Assembly (NCBI RefSeq): GCF_037023745.1
Contig: NZ_CP146101.1
Coordinates: 6,774,001-6,838,000, forward strand
From: Streptomyces sp. SCSIO 30461
GTDB taxonomy: Bacteria; Actinomycetota; Actinomycetes; Streptomycetales; Streptomycetaceae
DNA: 64,000 nucleotides
Direction of reading: 5' to 3'
In this document: one piece after another, positions 43,517 through 52,502 of the stretch
Layout: every line of letters starts with the position of its first letter
Numbering within the stretch: the stretch's first letter is position 1
Notes under the pieces: generated by a model
Database searches by the model: none
Seen by the model: only the letters and a program-made list of their open reading frames with translations
Told to the model about the DNA's origin: nothing
Made by a program: the position numbers and the translations under genes

Positions 43517-45375
43517 GGCTGGACGACCGGCTGGAGAGGGGTGACCAGCGGCTGGCTCAGCACACGCGGGGGCCGCTCGCTGAGCGGCTCGATGAGGGTC
43601 AGTGTCAGGGTGCGGGTCTGCTGGGCCGGAAGCTCCAGATCCGTCGTGAAGACAGGGTGGCCATGCTCGATCTCGGTGCCGGTCGCGACAGGTGTGCCGT
43701 CCAGGGCGGCTCCGGTGAGTTCCGCTCCGGCGCTGGCGTAGTAGGAGACCAGCAGTCGGTTGTCACCGGGGCGGGTGGGATACGAAGGCTTGTCCGCACG
43801 CAGGGTGACGACCCCAGGCAGCCCGGACACGGGAGCGCGGTTGCCGAGGATGATCCGTACGACCACGGGCCGGCCCTCCGGGGTGCAGCGCCCCGGGGTC
43901 CACTCCAGGCGCCGGTCCAGGTAGTAGTCCAGCTTCCCGCCCGTGGTGTTGTTGACGACGAGACCGGCGAACGGGCCTTCACCCGAGGGGAGGATGCCGC
44001 CCAGCGGCCGTGTTGCGAGCAGCCGCTGCTCGTCCTCCCAGGTGCTCCACACCTTCAGCCGGTCCTGCCCCAGCACTTGGTGGACCGCGTCGAGCATGGC
44101 GGGCAGACGGCGCGGGTCCTCGATGGCACCGGCCAGCCGGAGAGCGGCCCGGTGCGCGGCGTCGAAGAAGACGGTCTTGCGCTTGGCCGGGTCCGCGAAG
44201 CGTCCGTAGCCCGTGCGCTCGGTGAGGTCCAGGACGTTGTCCGCGGTGAGCGCGGTGCCGTCGGAGAGCCTGGCCGGGCCTGCGGCCCGCAGCAGGAGCG
44301 ACAGCGCGCTGGGGTCGAGTGCGATCACGCCGTCCACGTGCTTGCCGCTGTAGGCCCGCCATGCCTCCGCCCAGATGCGGGCGGCATAGGGGAAGTGCGG
44401 GCTGAGGTTGGTGTTGGCCCAGGTGCTGGTGGGGTTGCTCGGCCCGTACCGGGAGGTGAACTCGGCTCCGAGGTCGACGATCGGTCTGGTCTTGGCGAGC
44501 GAGGCCTCGTTGCCGAAGGTCTCGAAGCTCAGCCGCCCCTGATCGGCGGTGACGAGGGCGAAGGCCGCGGGCACGCCCCCGGTGCCGCGTGCCTCGGCCG
44601 TGTTCTGGAACACCACGAAGAAGCGCCGCGGCCCCTCGTCACCCAGCATCGGGGGCAGCACCCTGGCCGCGACGGTCGCGTCCGCCATGGCGGACGTGAT
44701 GCCGTCGAGCCCGGCGGCGAGCTCGTCCCTCAACCGGTCGGCGGCCGAGAGCCAGGTGTCCCGGGGCAGTTCGGCGACCGCGGCCTCGGTCTCGATGGCG
44801 GCGCCCTCCGCCCGGTCGAGGCCGGGTGCGCTGTCGCGCAGCGCTGACAGCAGGGCCTGGAAGCCGCGGCCCTTGGTGTCCCTGGCGATGTCCGGAACCA
44901 CCCGCACCAGCGCCGGGAACACCTCGTGGGTGATCCGGTCCGCCGCATGGGTGGCGCCCCGCATGGACTCGAAGGGGCGGCCGATGACGGGGATCCGCGA
45001 GGCGAGATACCACGCGGGCCCGGTGGTGAGGCGATGCGCAAGATCGGCGTGCTCCGCCGCGGAACCCATCGCCCGCCGCACATCACCGACTCCGGCGGCG
45101 GTGGCGGCCCCGCCGCCTTCTTCCCGTGCCACTCCGGCGCCGGTGGCCGACTGACGCAGATTCTGGAGGTCCCTCTTCGCGGCCGTCAGTTCGGCGCGTG
45201 CGAAGAGTCCGGTCACGGCGATCCAGCCGGCGCCCGCCAGAAGCAGCACGGCGGCGGCGGCCAGCAGCAGCCGGATCGGTCCGGAACCCGTGGGCAGGGG
45301 CAGGGAGGGAAGGGGCAGCGGATGGGGCAGGCGCGACAGGAGTCGCGACCTTGCCGACCTCAGTCCAAGGCTCAT
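43495..45375 (-). CDS. DUF4012 membrane-anchored protein, copy 2
   Basis: A 626-residue paralogue of 39358-41244 with the same plan: basic head, one membrane segment (about residues 33-55, IRLLLAAAAVLLLAGAGWIA) and a long external part. Matching blocks include FFVVFQNTAEARGTGGVPAA, NLSPHFPYAARIW, DGVIALDPSALSLLL and LDLTERTGYGRFADPAKRK. ATG 45375 follows GGGAG. The two copies flank the kinase/phosphatase pair on the opposite strand, which suggests a shared job in the polysaccharide pathway. Biochemical function unknown. Confidence 0.85.
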   Translation of the reverse strand: MSLGLRSARSRLLSRLPHPLPLPSLPLPTGSGPIRLLLAAAAVLLLAGAGWIAVTGLFARAELTAAKRDLQNLRQSATGAGVAREEGGGAATAAGVGDVRRAMGSAAEHADLAHRLTTGPAWYLASRIPVIGRPFESMRGATHAADRITHEVFPALVRVVPDIARDTKGRGFQALLSALRDSAPGLDRAEGAAIETEAAVAELPRDTWLSAADRLRDELAAGLDGITSAMADATVAARVLPPMLGDEGPRRFFVVFQNTAEARGTGGVPAAFALVTADQGRLSFETFGNEASLAKTRPIVDLGAEFTSRYGPSNPTSTWANTNLSPHFPYAARIWAEAWRAYSGKHVDGVIALDPSALSLLLRAAGPARLSDGTALTADNVLDLTERTGYGRFADPAKRKTVFFDAAHRAALRLAGAIEDPRRLPAMLDAVHQVLGQDRLKVWSTWEDEQRLLATRPLGGILPSGEGPFAGLVVNNTTGGKLDYYLDRRLEWTPGRCTPEGRPVVVRIILGNRAPVSGLPGVVTLRADKPSYPTRPGDNRLLVSYYASAGAELTGAALDGTPVATGTEIEHGHPVFTTDLELPAQQTRTLTLTLIEPLSERPPRVLSQPLVTPLQPVVQPYPPCRG

Positions 45376-45451
45376 GGAGGCTCCCGTCCGTACGACGATG
45401 TTTCTGCGAGCGGTACTTCGGCCGGAGTGACGTTGCGCGAGGCAGCGCGGC

Positions 45452-46348
45452 TCACGAATGGGGTCCGCCGCTGCCGGCGGCGGCGGATGCCTGTGCACGA
45501 GCGGGCACGAAGACCACCCGGAACGTCTTGGGCCAGAGCTTGCCCGTGATCAGGAACTGATCGGTGCCGGGCACAGCCGCGACACCGTTCAGCACATCGG
45601 CGCGCTCCGCCTCCTGAGGGGTCAGCAGGCCCGAAGCGTCGATCGTCCCCGTGACCTTCCCGGTGTTCGCGTCGATGCGCATGATCTGGTCCGTCGACCA
45701 GATGTTGGCGTAGACGGTGTCCCCGACGCACTCCAGCTCATTGAGCTGGGTCACCGGCTCGTCGTGCGCGGTCACCGTGATCTCGCCGGTCTTGGCGAAG
45801 GTACGCCGATCGCGGAAGACGAGCTGCGCGGAACCGTCGCTCATCACCAGCCTGCCGCGGGCCGGCTGATGGCACAGACCCCAGCCCTCACCGGAGTAGC
45901 GGACCCGCCGGCGCTCGGCCAGGGTCCGGGCATCGCGCTCGATCGCCACCCCGTCCCGCCAGGTGAGCTGCCAGAGGGTGGGCCCGAGTACCGTGATGCC
46001 CTCGCCGAACAGGGGCGAGGGCAGCGCCACCTTCCGCACGCCCTTGCCGCCCAGGCGGCTGGAGCGCATGGAGGACCGGCCCGCCATTCCCGTGCTTTCG
46101 TACAGGGTGTCGCCGTCGAGCTCGAGCCCCTGGGTGAAAGCACTCTTATCGTGCGGAAGCACCTCCAGCACCCTGACCGCCAAGGGCTCGACACCGTCCG
46201 CCGCGTCAGCGCGGTCGGTTCCGTCCGTGTGCGGCGCCGCGGCGCTGGGACCGGGGAGTCCCCGCCCATGACCGGCACCGCAGGCCGCGGTCAGCAGGGC
46301 GGCGCACGCGGTCGCCACCGTGCAGACGACCACCCGTGGCCGGCTCAT
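45452..46348 (-). CDS. Secreted glutaminyl-peptide cyclotransferase (lipoprotein)
   Basis: A 298-residue protein with a lipoprotein signal (basic start, hydrophobic core, lipobox LTAAC at about residue 22). The mature part matches the plant-type glutaminyl cyclase family: AFTQGLELDGDTLYESTGMA, LWQLTWRDGVA, SGEGWGLCHQ, VTQLNELECVGDTVYANIW and TDQIMRIDANTGKV. It would convert N-terminal Gln of exported proteins to pyroglutamate. ATG 46348 has a GAAGG site; the longer reading from 46408 lacks one. It lies beside genes for surface proteins, which could be substrates. Confidence 0.85.
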   Translation of the reverse strand: MSRPRVVVCTVATACAALLTAACGAGHGRGLPGPSAAAPHTDGTDRADAADGVEPLAVRVLEVLPHDKSAFTQGLELDGDTLYESTGMAGRSSMRSSRLGGKGVRKVALPSPLFGEGITVLGPTLWQLTWRDGVAIERDARTLAERRRVRYSGEGWGLCHQPARGRLVMSDGSAQLVFRDRRTFAKTGEITVTAHDEPVTQLNELECVGDTVYANIWSTDQIMRIDANTGKVTGTIDASGLLTPQEAERADVLNGVAAVPGTDQFLITGKLWPKTFRVVFVPARAQASAAAGSGGPHS

Positions 46349-46453
46349 GGTCCTGCCTTCTGAGTACAGACGCACATCCGGTCCTTCCGTCGGTGCCCGC
46401 ACCGGCACCGGCCGGAACCCGGCACCGGGCCGTGAGCTGGAGCCTCCCGAACC

Positions 46454-46590
46454 CTCAGGGCCATGCTTGGCCTCCCCATGCCTTCAGGGCCGTGGGTTGG
46501 GGCCTCCCCAGGCCTTCAGGGCCGTGGGTTGGGGCCTCCCCCGGCCTTCAGGGCCGTGGGTTGGGGCCTCCCCAGGCCTTCAGGGCCGTG
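46454..46590. repeat. 32-bp tandem repeat
   Basis: Units start at 46483, 46515 and 46547, each 32 bp, with a fourth partial unit at 46579 and a diverged 29-bp unit before (from 46454). The unit includes TTCAGGGCCGTGGGTTGGGG then CCTCCCCAGGCC. Copies differ by one or two bases, so expansion is recent. Length 32 is not a multiple of three and no gene covers it. It lies between the cyclotransferase and the LAATG protein gene. Confidence 0.9.
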
Positions 46591-46758
46591 GGGAAAGATC
46601 GCGACAGAGTCGGCGCATGGCCCAAGCCGGCGTGGGATCCCCCTGGGCCCCCCGCGACAGCAGGGGAAGGGCCAGGGGGAACGGCACAGGAGCACGCGCG
46701 CACGGCACGGACAGGGACCTTGCGCGTCCCCGGCCGGCGGAGCCGCGGCAGGCGGTGT

Positions 46759-47328
46759 TCAGCTGTTGCCGAACCGCCGGACGGCCACGACCGCCCCGCC
46801 ACCGAGCAGCGCGAGACCCGCCGCACCGCCGAAGAGCATCAGGGTGTCGTCCTGACCGGTCGCCGCCAGCTCGGGCTGGGCGAGAGAACCCGCGTCCCCA
46901 GGCTCTTCGGCGACGACGCCCGGCGGCACGCCATCCGTGCCGCACTCGTTTTGCTTCCTGACGGTCAGCTTCGCCGACAGCTCCCGCTCCGGATTCCTGG
47001 CGTCGAGCCTGAAGGTGTGCTTCCCGCTGCGGACGTTCGACGGGATCTCCACGGTCCCGTCCACGTCGCCCTGCGCATCCGCGTTGAAATGCCCGAGCAG
47101 CAAGGCCTTGCTCAGGAGCTTCGCGGTCGTCGGCTGCAGCGGCGCGAACCCGTCCGCGTGGAAGGTGACGGAGTCCCCCGGGCACACCACGGCCGGCTCC
47201 AGCACCAGGGGCGGGCCAGGCGGGTACTGGGCGGCGAACGCGGGCTGGGCGGAGACGAATGTCACGGCTCCGACGACGGCGGAGGCGGCCATGGCCGCCA
47301 GGCCGGCACGCCCTGTGAACGTCCTCAT
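46759..47328 (-). CDS. Cell-wall-anchored protein with LAATG sorting signal
   Basis: A 189-residue exported protein. The Sec signal (MRTFTGRAGLAAMAASAVVG to about residue 32, AQPAFA) is followed by a small beta-rich domain with two Cys (VVCPGDSVTF and QNECGTDG) that may form a disulfide. The end is a sortase signal: LAATG, a hydrophobic run and RRFGNS. LAxTG motifs are used by class E sortases of streptomycetes. ATG 47328 is preferred; GTG 47337 is possible. No sortase gene is in the window. Function probably in the hyphal surface. Confidence 0.85.
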   Translation of the reverse strand: MRTFTGRAGLAAMAASAVVGAVTFVSAQPAFAAQYPPGPPLVLEPAVVCPGDSVTFHADGFAPLQPTTAKLLSKALLLGHFNADAQGDVDGTVEIPSNVRSGKHTFRLDARNPERELSAKLTVRKQNECGTDGVPPGVVAEEPGDAGSLAQPELAATGQDDTLMLFGGAAGLALLGGGAVVAVRRFGNS

Positions 47329-47492
47329 GTGGTTCACGCTCCTCGGGAGGGTTCGGGCCGACAACTGACGACCCCATGCGTGACATATTTACGGATACAA
47401 GGCGTTATTCCGTGATTGTCTACGCGCCAGGGCGGCGGAGGCACCGTACTGGCCTAAGCACCCCGGGGTGCCGCACACCGTTGGCCCACCGC

Positions 47493-48293
47493 TCAGGTCC
47501 AGCTCGGCGGCGGGTACAGATCGCCCACGCCGCTTACCGCGCCGGCGAACTCGAGGTCCTCCTCATAGCGGCGGTGGCGCCCCAGGGTCGTCCTGGTACC
47601 CGGCAGGTCGGGCTTGGCCAAGTGGCCGTCGGCGGCAAGGATCTGCACCCGCTGGAGCACCGTACGCAGATCCACCCCCAGCTCGTTCGCCACGACCATC
47701 AGGTCGACGCCCGACTGCCAACTCCATACCAGCACCGAGTCCATGGCGGACGTCCAGAGCACGGTGGGCTGGTGCGCCTCGCTCCAGTGGTCGTCGAACA
47801 CCGGCGTGGGCATCGATGCCGGGGCCGGGACCACCGGGATCGAGGCCGTGGTCACGGTCGCCGATGCCGACGGTACAGCGGACGTGAACGATGCCGGAGC
47901 CGGTGCCGGCACGGAAGGCGCCGCCGACGGAGGGGGCGGTGGCGCCACCGGCGCCGGTTCCACCGGAGGGGTGGCGCAGGAGGCTTCCGGCACCGGATCG
48001 GCGATGGCGTCCCTGATGGTGTCCTGTCCCGTGGTCAGCAGATTGGCGGCCACCGTGCGGGCGCCGTCCCGGCCGACGGTCCTGCGCGCCACCCGCACTT
48101 CGCGCTCATGCAGACCCATCATCCCGGCCACGCTACCGTCGTCACCGACGATCACCGCGAAGGCGGCGAGTTTCCTCGTACGGTCGGCCTGCGCCTCGTC
48201 CAGAGCCGCCCGTGCCGCTCGGACCTTGTCATCGCTGGCACAGAACGCCTTGGCTAGGATCGTATTTCTTTCCCATACTTCACGCGGTTCCAC
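47493..48293 (-). CDS. Hypothetical protein with Pro-rich linker, 266 aa
   Basis: Three parts can be seen. Residues 1-95 are helical (EVWERNTILAKAFCASDDKV, AALDEAQADRTRKLAAFAVI, MGLHEREVRVARRTVG) and look like an HTH-containing domain. Residues about 105-165 are a Pro/Ala/Ser-rich linker. The C-terminal 90 residues include a helix-turn-helix-like stretch (LMVVANELGVDLRTVLQRVQ) that could bind DNA. A transcriptional regulator is possible, but no named family is recognised. GTG 48293 is taken as start. It is transcribed towards the LAATG gene, 164 nt away. Confidence 0.7.
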   Translation of the reverse strand: MEPREVWERNTILAKAFCASDDKVRAARAALDEAQADRTRKLAAFAVIVGDDGSVAGMMGLHEREVRVARRTVGRDGARTVAANLLTTGQDTIRDAIADPVPEASCATPPVEPAPVAPPPPPSAAPSVPAPAPASFTSAVPSASATVTTASIPVVPAPASMPTPVFDDHWSEAHQPTVLWTSAMDSVLVWSWQSGVDLMVVANELGVDLRTVLQRVQILAADGHLAKPDLPGTRTTLGRHRRYEEDLEFAGAVSGVGDLYPPPSWT

Positions 48294-48718
48294 ATACGCA
48301 TAAACGCCCGTCCCGGCCTTTGAGCTCGCAGGTGCGACACATTCAACACAAAGAGAGCCAAAAACTAAAGGCGATCAAGACGGCAGCCGATAACTTGGGA
48401 TCGCCGCCACCACAAGCCGTCCGCATCGAGACGGCGTTCGACTGCGAGCCCTCCGTACGAACCGCTCGCGATCTGCCTATCGGATGCTCCGACGACAGAA
48501 TATGCATCCACTAGGCTGAATTCCGGGCGCGCCGGACAGGCACTCGACCGCGGTCCGCCGCCGCCGGTGCCATCGTGCTGCTACGCGCTCCCGAAGCGCC
48601 GTGATCCGTCCGAGGCGCCCGGCTCCCTCCTCCCGGCCGGGCGCCTCAGGACTCGGCCCCGCAGGGAAGTGCACCGGACACGTCCGTACACGCGGGCGGA
48701 CGGCGGCAGTGCGCCGCA
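48294..48718. other. 425 bp intergenic region without gene
   Basis: Contains an unusually A-rich stretch (about 48340-48400) upstream of the minus-strand 48293 gene, suitable for a promoter, and a GC-rich part towards the CAP gene's end. No convincing coding frame, RNA or repeat is seen. Confidence 0.6.
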
Positions 48719-49255
48719 TCAGGGGTGTGCGGCGCCCAGGATGACGGTCCACCAGGGGCCGTCCGAGTCAAGCGCGATCCCCACACCGGCCTCCTCGTAG
48801 AGGCAGGTGAGGATGATCTCCCGGTGCGCGGGGCTGTGCATCCAGCTGTTCACGACCGAGCGGGCGGTGAGCGAACCCCGCGCCAGGTTCTCGCCGAAGT
48901 ACTCGTTCCTGTACCCCGAGTCGCGCAGGCGCTCGGCGACGGAGAGGCCGCCCGTCCCCGTATGCGTCAACCGCCCCCGCTCGGCCATGTCCTCGCTGTG
49001 CTCCTCGGCGGCCCGCTCGAGTGCCGGATGCGCGTGGACGGGGTCGCAGCCCCCGCGCTCCCGCTCCTTGTTGACCAGACCGAGCACGCGGTCGGCGGTC
49101 ACATCGAGCCGGACCTCGATGGCGGACCGTCCGACGACGGAGACCGCGGACGAGGCCGCCAGTGCCGGTGCGGGACCACTCGTCGCCCATGCGGCCGCCG
49201 ACGCGAGCCCGGCGAACAGAGCCACGACACGAATTCTCTTCGCCCAGTTCGTCAT
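48719..49255 (-). CDS. Secreted CAP-domain (SCP/PR-1) protein
   Basis: A 178-residue protein with a Sec signal (about residues 1-35, ending APALAA) and a CAP fold: LGLVNKERERGGCDPVHAHP, AAEEHSEDMAERGRLTHTG, NEYFGENLARGSLT, VVNSWMHSPAHREIIL and VGIALDSDGPWWTVILG. The two His and Glu expected of the CAP cavity are present (AEEHS, GENLA, SPAHR). The role of bacterial CAP proteins is unclear; some act at the cell surface. It is probably exported free because no anchor is visible. Confidence 0.88.
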   Translation of the reverse strand: MTNWAKRIRVVALFAGLASAAAWATSGPAPALAASSAVSVVGRSAIEVRLDVTADRVLGLVNKERERGGCDPVHAHPALERAAEEHSEDMAERGRLTHTGTGGLSVAERLRDSGYRNEYFGENLARGSLTARSVVNSWMHSPAHREIILTCLYEEAGVGIALDSDGPWWTVILGAAHP

Positions 49256-49436
49256 GGCACATTTGTACAGCGCTTACCACCGACCGCCCGTAAATTCGAT
49301 ACGGCGGCGAGATTTTCTCTTCCTTCCGGACGATTGGTCGGACTTTATTCGCCGGATGCCATGTCAGCCACACACGAAGGAGTCCCGGACACGCGGCTGT
49401 CGTGTCCGGGACTTCCCTCCGCGGGCATACGCGTGG

Positions 49437-50132
49437 TCAGCGCCGTGCGGCCCTGGTGCTCCGGATCGCGAGGGCACCGCCACCGGCGAGCGCGAGCGCG
49501 ACCGCCGCCATGATTCCGGCGTTGGCCTCGGCGCCCGTCTCGGCGAGCGTGGCACCCGGGGCGGCCGGGGCGGCGGGGGCGGCGGGGGTGTTCACGACCG
49601 GGGTGACGGCCGGGACCTCGGGCGTCTCAGCGACCGGGACCTCGGGGGTGGCCGGGGTCTCAGGCGTGCTGACGACCGGCGGCTGCGGCTGGACCGGCGG
49701 CTCGGGCGCGGGGTTGTCCACCGGCGGAACGACGGGCGGCTCCTCGACCGGCGGGACCGGAGCCGGCTCGTTCGGCTCCGGGAGCGGCTCCGGGAGCGGC
49801 AGCGGCTCGTTGGCCGGAGGCTCCTCGGTGCCCGGGGTCGTGGGCTCCTCCGGTCCGGGGACCGTCGGTTCCTCGATCACACTGGTGCCGTCGCCGTTGC
49901 CGCACGCGTTGCCGGAAGCCGGGTTGAGGAGACCGATGACGCTGACGGTGTTTCCGCACACGTTCACCGGAACATGCACCGGCGCCTGGATGACATTGCC
50001 CGAGAGGATCCCGGGCGAGCCCGACGCGGCACCGACGGCACCACTGTCCGCCAGGGCCGCCCCGGCACCGGCCATGGTCGCCCCCGTAGCCAGGCAGGCT
50101 GCGAGGAGAATGCGCTGAGCCTTGCTCTCCAC
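49437..50132 (-). CDS. Long chaplin with Pro-rich stalk and LAETG anchor
   Basis: A 231-residue exported surface protein. After a signal peptide (to about residue 28, AALA) comes one chaplin domain, GILSGNVIQAPVHVPVNVCG to GLLNPASGNAC, with its two conserved Cys. A Pro/Glu/Val-rich stalk of about 110 residues follows, then LAETG, a membrane segment and RSTRAARR. Long chaplins are sortase-anchored and help make aerial hyphae hydrophobic. Typical members carry two chaplin domains; only one is seen here. GTG 50132 has GAAGGG upstream. The next 206 nt (50133-50338) hold its promoter region only. Confidence 0.9.
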   Translation of the reverse strand: MESKAQRILLAACLATGATMAGAGAALADSGAVGAASGSPGILSGNVIQAPVHVPVNVCGNTVSVIGLLNPASGNACGNGDGTSVIEEPTVPGPEEPTTPGTEEPPANEPLPLPEPLPEPNEPAPVPPVEEPPVVPPVDNPAPEPPVQPQPPVVSTPETPATPEVPVAETPEVPAVTPVVNTPAAPAAPAAPGATLAETGAEANAGIMAAVALALAGGGALAIRSTRAARR

Positions 50133-50338
50133 CCTTAATTCCCTTCATGCATCGGGGGAAGGATCTGACCTCACCCCTTCGAGCAGGAAACGAAACAGAG
50201 GGCGGACACGTCACGCAGTAGCGGTCGCGGATTTTCGGGAATCGACAAAAGCAAATCAGTTCTTCCTATTTGGGTGCCATGAATGCGTCGCTGGTGGATA
50301 CTGCGGCGGCTATGGCACGGCCGCCTCACAGGCGCCGC

Positions 50339-50560
50339 TCAGCAACCCGGTCGGTGACGTGCCGTCAACTGACGGCGAAGACGGCGCTCCGCCGGGGTCA
50401 GCGGGATGTCCGGGCGCACCCGTTCCGGGTGGCCGGGCGGCGGCGGGCGGAGCCCGGGGGGCTCCGTACCCCGGCCCGGGGCGGGCACCCCGATCCATAT
50501 CCACCCGGCGGTCACGAGGGCGTCGTAGCAGCCGTACACCACCCGCCTCAGCAGCGTCAT
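50339..50560 (-). CDS. Small DUF6059-like protein
   Basis: A 73-residue protein whose ATG 50560 overlaps the acyltransferase stop (ATGA), so it is the last gene of the PKS operon. It has LLRRVVYGCYDALVTAGWIW, then a Pro-rich PPGHPERVRPDIPLTPAERR, which I recall as the DUF6059 pattern (small proteins often found at the end of Streptomyces gene clusters). The hydrophobic first half could be a short membrane segment. Function unknown. Confidence 0.7.
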   Translation of the reverse strand: MTLLRRVVYGCYDALVTAGWIWIGVPAPGRGTEPPGLRPPPPGHPERVRPDIPLTPAERRLRRQLTARHRPGC

Positions 50561-52344
50561 GAGCGCAGCGCGGCGGCCGGCTCCCAGGGTGCGCCGGTCC
50601 CGGTCACCGTCGCCACGGGCTCCTCGTCGCTCCAGGTCCACAACCGGGACAACGCGTCGAGGTCGAGATCGTGGCCCTCGGTCCAGATGCGCGCGGCGGT
50701 CGCCAGCACCGACTGGCGGTCGGCCTCGGGCGTGCCCCGGCGCGCGGGCAGCAGCGCGGCGGCCGCGCTCGCACCGAGGCGCACGGCGCGGTGCCTGCGG
50801 GCGAAGGCGGTCAGGGTCTGCCGCGGACCGGCCTCGATCAGCAGCATGTCGTCCACCGCGAGCAGTTCTTCGAGCGCGGCCTTGAAGTACACCGTGTCGG
50901 TGATCTGGCGCGCCCAGAAGCGGGGGCTGACGGCGTCCTCGGGGTGCATCAGACCACCGGTGTAGCCGGAGTACAGCGGCAGCCGGGGCTCGCGCAGGGG
51001 GATGCCGCGGTAGACGGCCTCCACGGCGTCGGATGCCGGAGCCATCGCAGGTGAGTGGAAGGGACTGGTCGCGGGGACGTTGACGACGGTGAAGCCATCG
51101 GACCTGAGGTCGGCCGCGACATCGGCCAGCGGGGCGGCGGAACCCGCGAGCATCACCTGCTGCGCGGCGTTGACCGCGGCGATGGCCACGTCCCCCTCCA
51201 CGTAGGGATGCAGTTGCTCCTCGCTCGCGGCGACGGCCAGCATTCCGCCTTCCGGTATCCGTACCGCCTCTCGCACCCGGGCCATCATCATCGCCACGGC
51301 GTCGGGCAGCGCCATCACTCCGGCGAGGGTGGCGGCGACCAGTTCACCGGCGCTGTGCCCGAGCAGGGCTGCGGGGCGCACACCCCAGCTGAGGATGAGC
51401 CGGCCGAGCGCGTAGTCGACGGCGAACAGCAGCGGCTGTGCGCGGCGCACATCGTCGATGTCGATGCGCGGCGATCCGGAGTTGAGCCAGTCCTCGCGGA
51501 TCCGGTGGCCCTCCTCGCCCATGTGGGAGAGTGCGGCGTCCACGGCGGCGGTGAACACGGGCTCGCGCAGGTAGAGCCCTGCGGCCATGCCCGCGTGCTG
51601 GGAGCCCTGGCCTGGGAAAAGCAGGGCGACGGGCCGCGGACGGGCGGCGGTCACGGGCTTGGCCTTGTGCACGGTGGCGGCGGCCAGCGCCGACACCGAG
51701 ACGGCGGCGCCGCGCACCGGTCCGGGCGTGGTGCCGCAGGGCACCGCAGTGGGCAGGGCCGGGTAGGCCTCACTGTGCAGTCCGCTGAGCAGGGGCAGCA
51801 GTTCGCTGCGGACCCGGCTCTCGTCGGCGGCGTCCTGACCGGACCAGAGCAGCAGCCGATGCTGCTCGGGGTCGGTGGCGCGGCGTCCGTGGTGGAGCGG
51901 GCGCAGCGCGGGCATCTCGTCGTCGGTGCCGCCGCTCGCGTCGAGCACGCCGAGGACGCGGTCCGCCTCCGCGATGGCCTCGGCGGCCCGCTTGACCGCG
52001 TAGACGGTGATGGTGTGCGGGTCCAACTCGCCGAATCCGGCGACCATGGCGAAGTCCGCGATGCCGTCGCGCAGTTCCCGGTCGGCGAGGCGCAGGGCCC
52101 GGCCGGGGGTGGACACGGTACGCACCGTGAAGCCCTCGTGTTCGCTGCCGAGTCCGGGGTCCGGGTCGATGGCGCCGACGTACACGATGGTGCGTACGGG
52201 CAGTTCCTCGGGCGGCTTGCCGAAGGCCCGCAGCACCGCCGACACACCGGCGGCCGATGCCACGATCCGCGCTCGGGGCGGCTGCGTGGAGCCGGGGCTG
52301 ATGACCAGCCTCCGGACGACCGCGCTGTATGAGGTGAGCGACAT
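50557..52344 (-). CDS. Discrete acyltransferase with KS-like N-terminal remnant
   Basis: A 595-residue protein. Residues about 237-530 form an acyltransferase domain with LLFPGQGSQ (242-249), active-site LLGHSAGE (S331) and SPFHSPAM, which would load malonyl-type units onto the ACP. The His-Phe-His-like segment is closest to malonyl-specific enzymes; the inference is weak. Residues 1-235 resemble parts of a ketosynthase and its linker (RDGIADFAMVAGFG, then LLLWSGQDAADESRV) but lack a catalytic Cys. ATG 52344 follows AGGAGGGAAG. Type II PKS clusters usually borrow the AT of fatty-acid synthesis, so a dedicated one is notable. Confidence 0.85.
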   Translation of the reverse strand: MSLTSYSAVVRRLVISPGSTQPPRARIVASAAGVSAVLRAFGKPPEELPVRTIVYVGAIDPDPGLGSEHEGFTVRTVSTPGRALRLADRELRDGIADFAMVAGFGELDPHTITVYAVKRAAEAIAEADRVLGVLDASGGTDDEMPALRPLHHGRRATDPEQHRLLLWSGQDAADESRVRSELLPLLSGLHSEAYPALPTAVPCGTTPGPVRGAAVSVSALAAATVHKAKPVTAARPRPVALLFPGQGSQHAGMAAGLYLREPVFTAAVDAALSHMGEEGHRIREDWLNSGSPRIDIDDVRRAQPLLFAVDYALGRLILSWGVRPAALLGHSAGELVAATLAGVMALPDAVAMMMARVREAVRIPEGGMLAVAASEEQLHPYVEGDVAIAAVNAAQQVMLAGSAAPLADVAADLRSDGFTVVNVPATSPFHSPAMAPASDAVEAVYRGIPLREPRLPLYSGYTGGLMHPEDAVSPRFWARQITDTVYFKAALEELLAVDDMLLIEAGPRQTLTAFARRHRAVRLGASAAAALLPARRGTPEADRQSVLATAARIWTEGHDLDLDALSRLWTWSDEEPVATVTGTGAPWEPAAALRS

Positions 52345-52502
52345 CTTCCCTCCTGGTGGGCCGCGGCCTCCGGCCGCCCTGGCGTGCGCGTTCGTGTGCT
52401 TGTGGTCGTGCGGAGTTGCGTGTGGGGGCGGGGTGTGGGGGGGCGGCCGTCCCGCCCCGCGGGGGATTCGGGCGGGACGGCCGCGTTCATTCGAGCCCCT
52501 GG

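Noticed and set aside
46454..46590. CRISPR array
   Set aside because: The 32-bp units are directly adjacent with no spacers and no cas genes are present.
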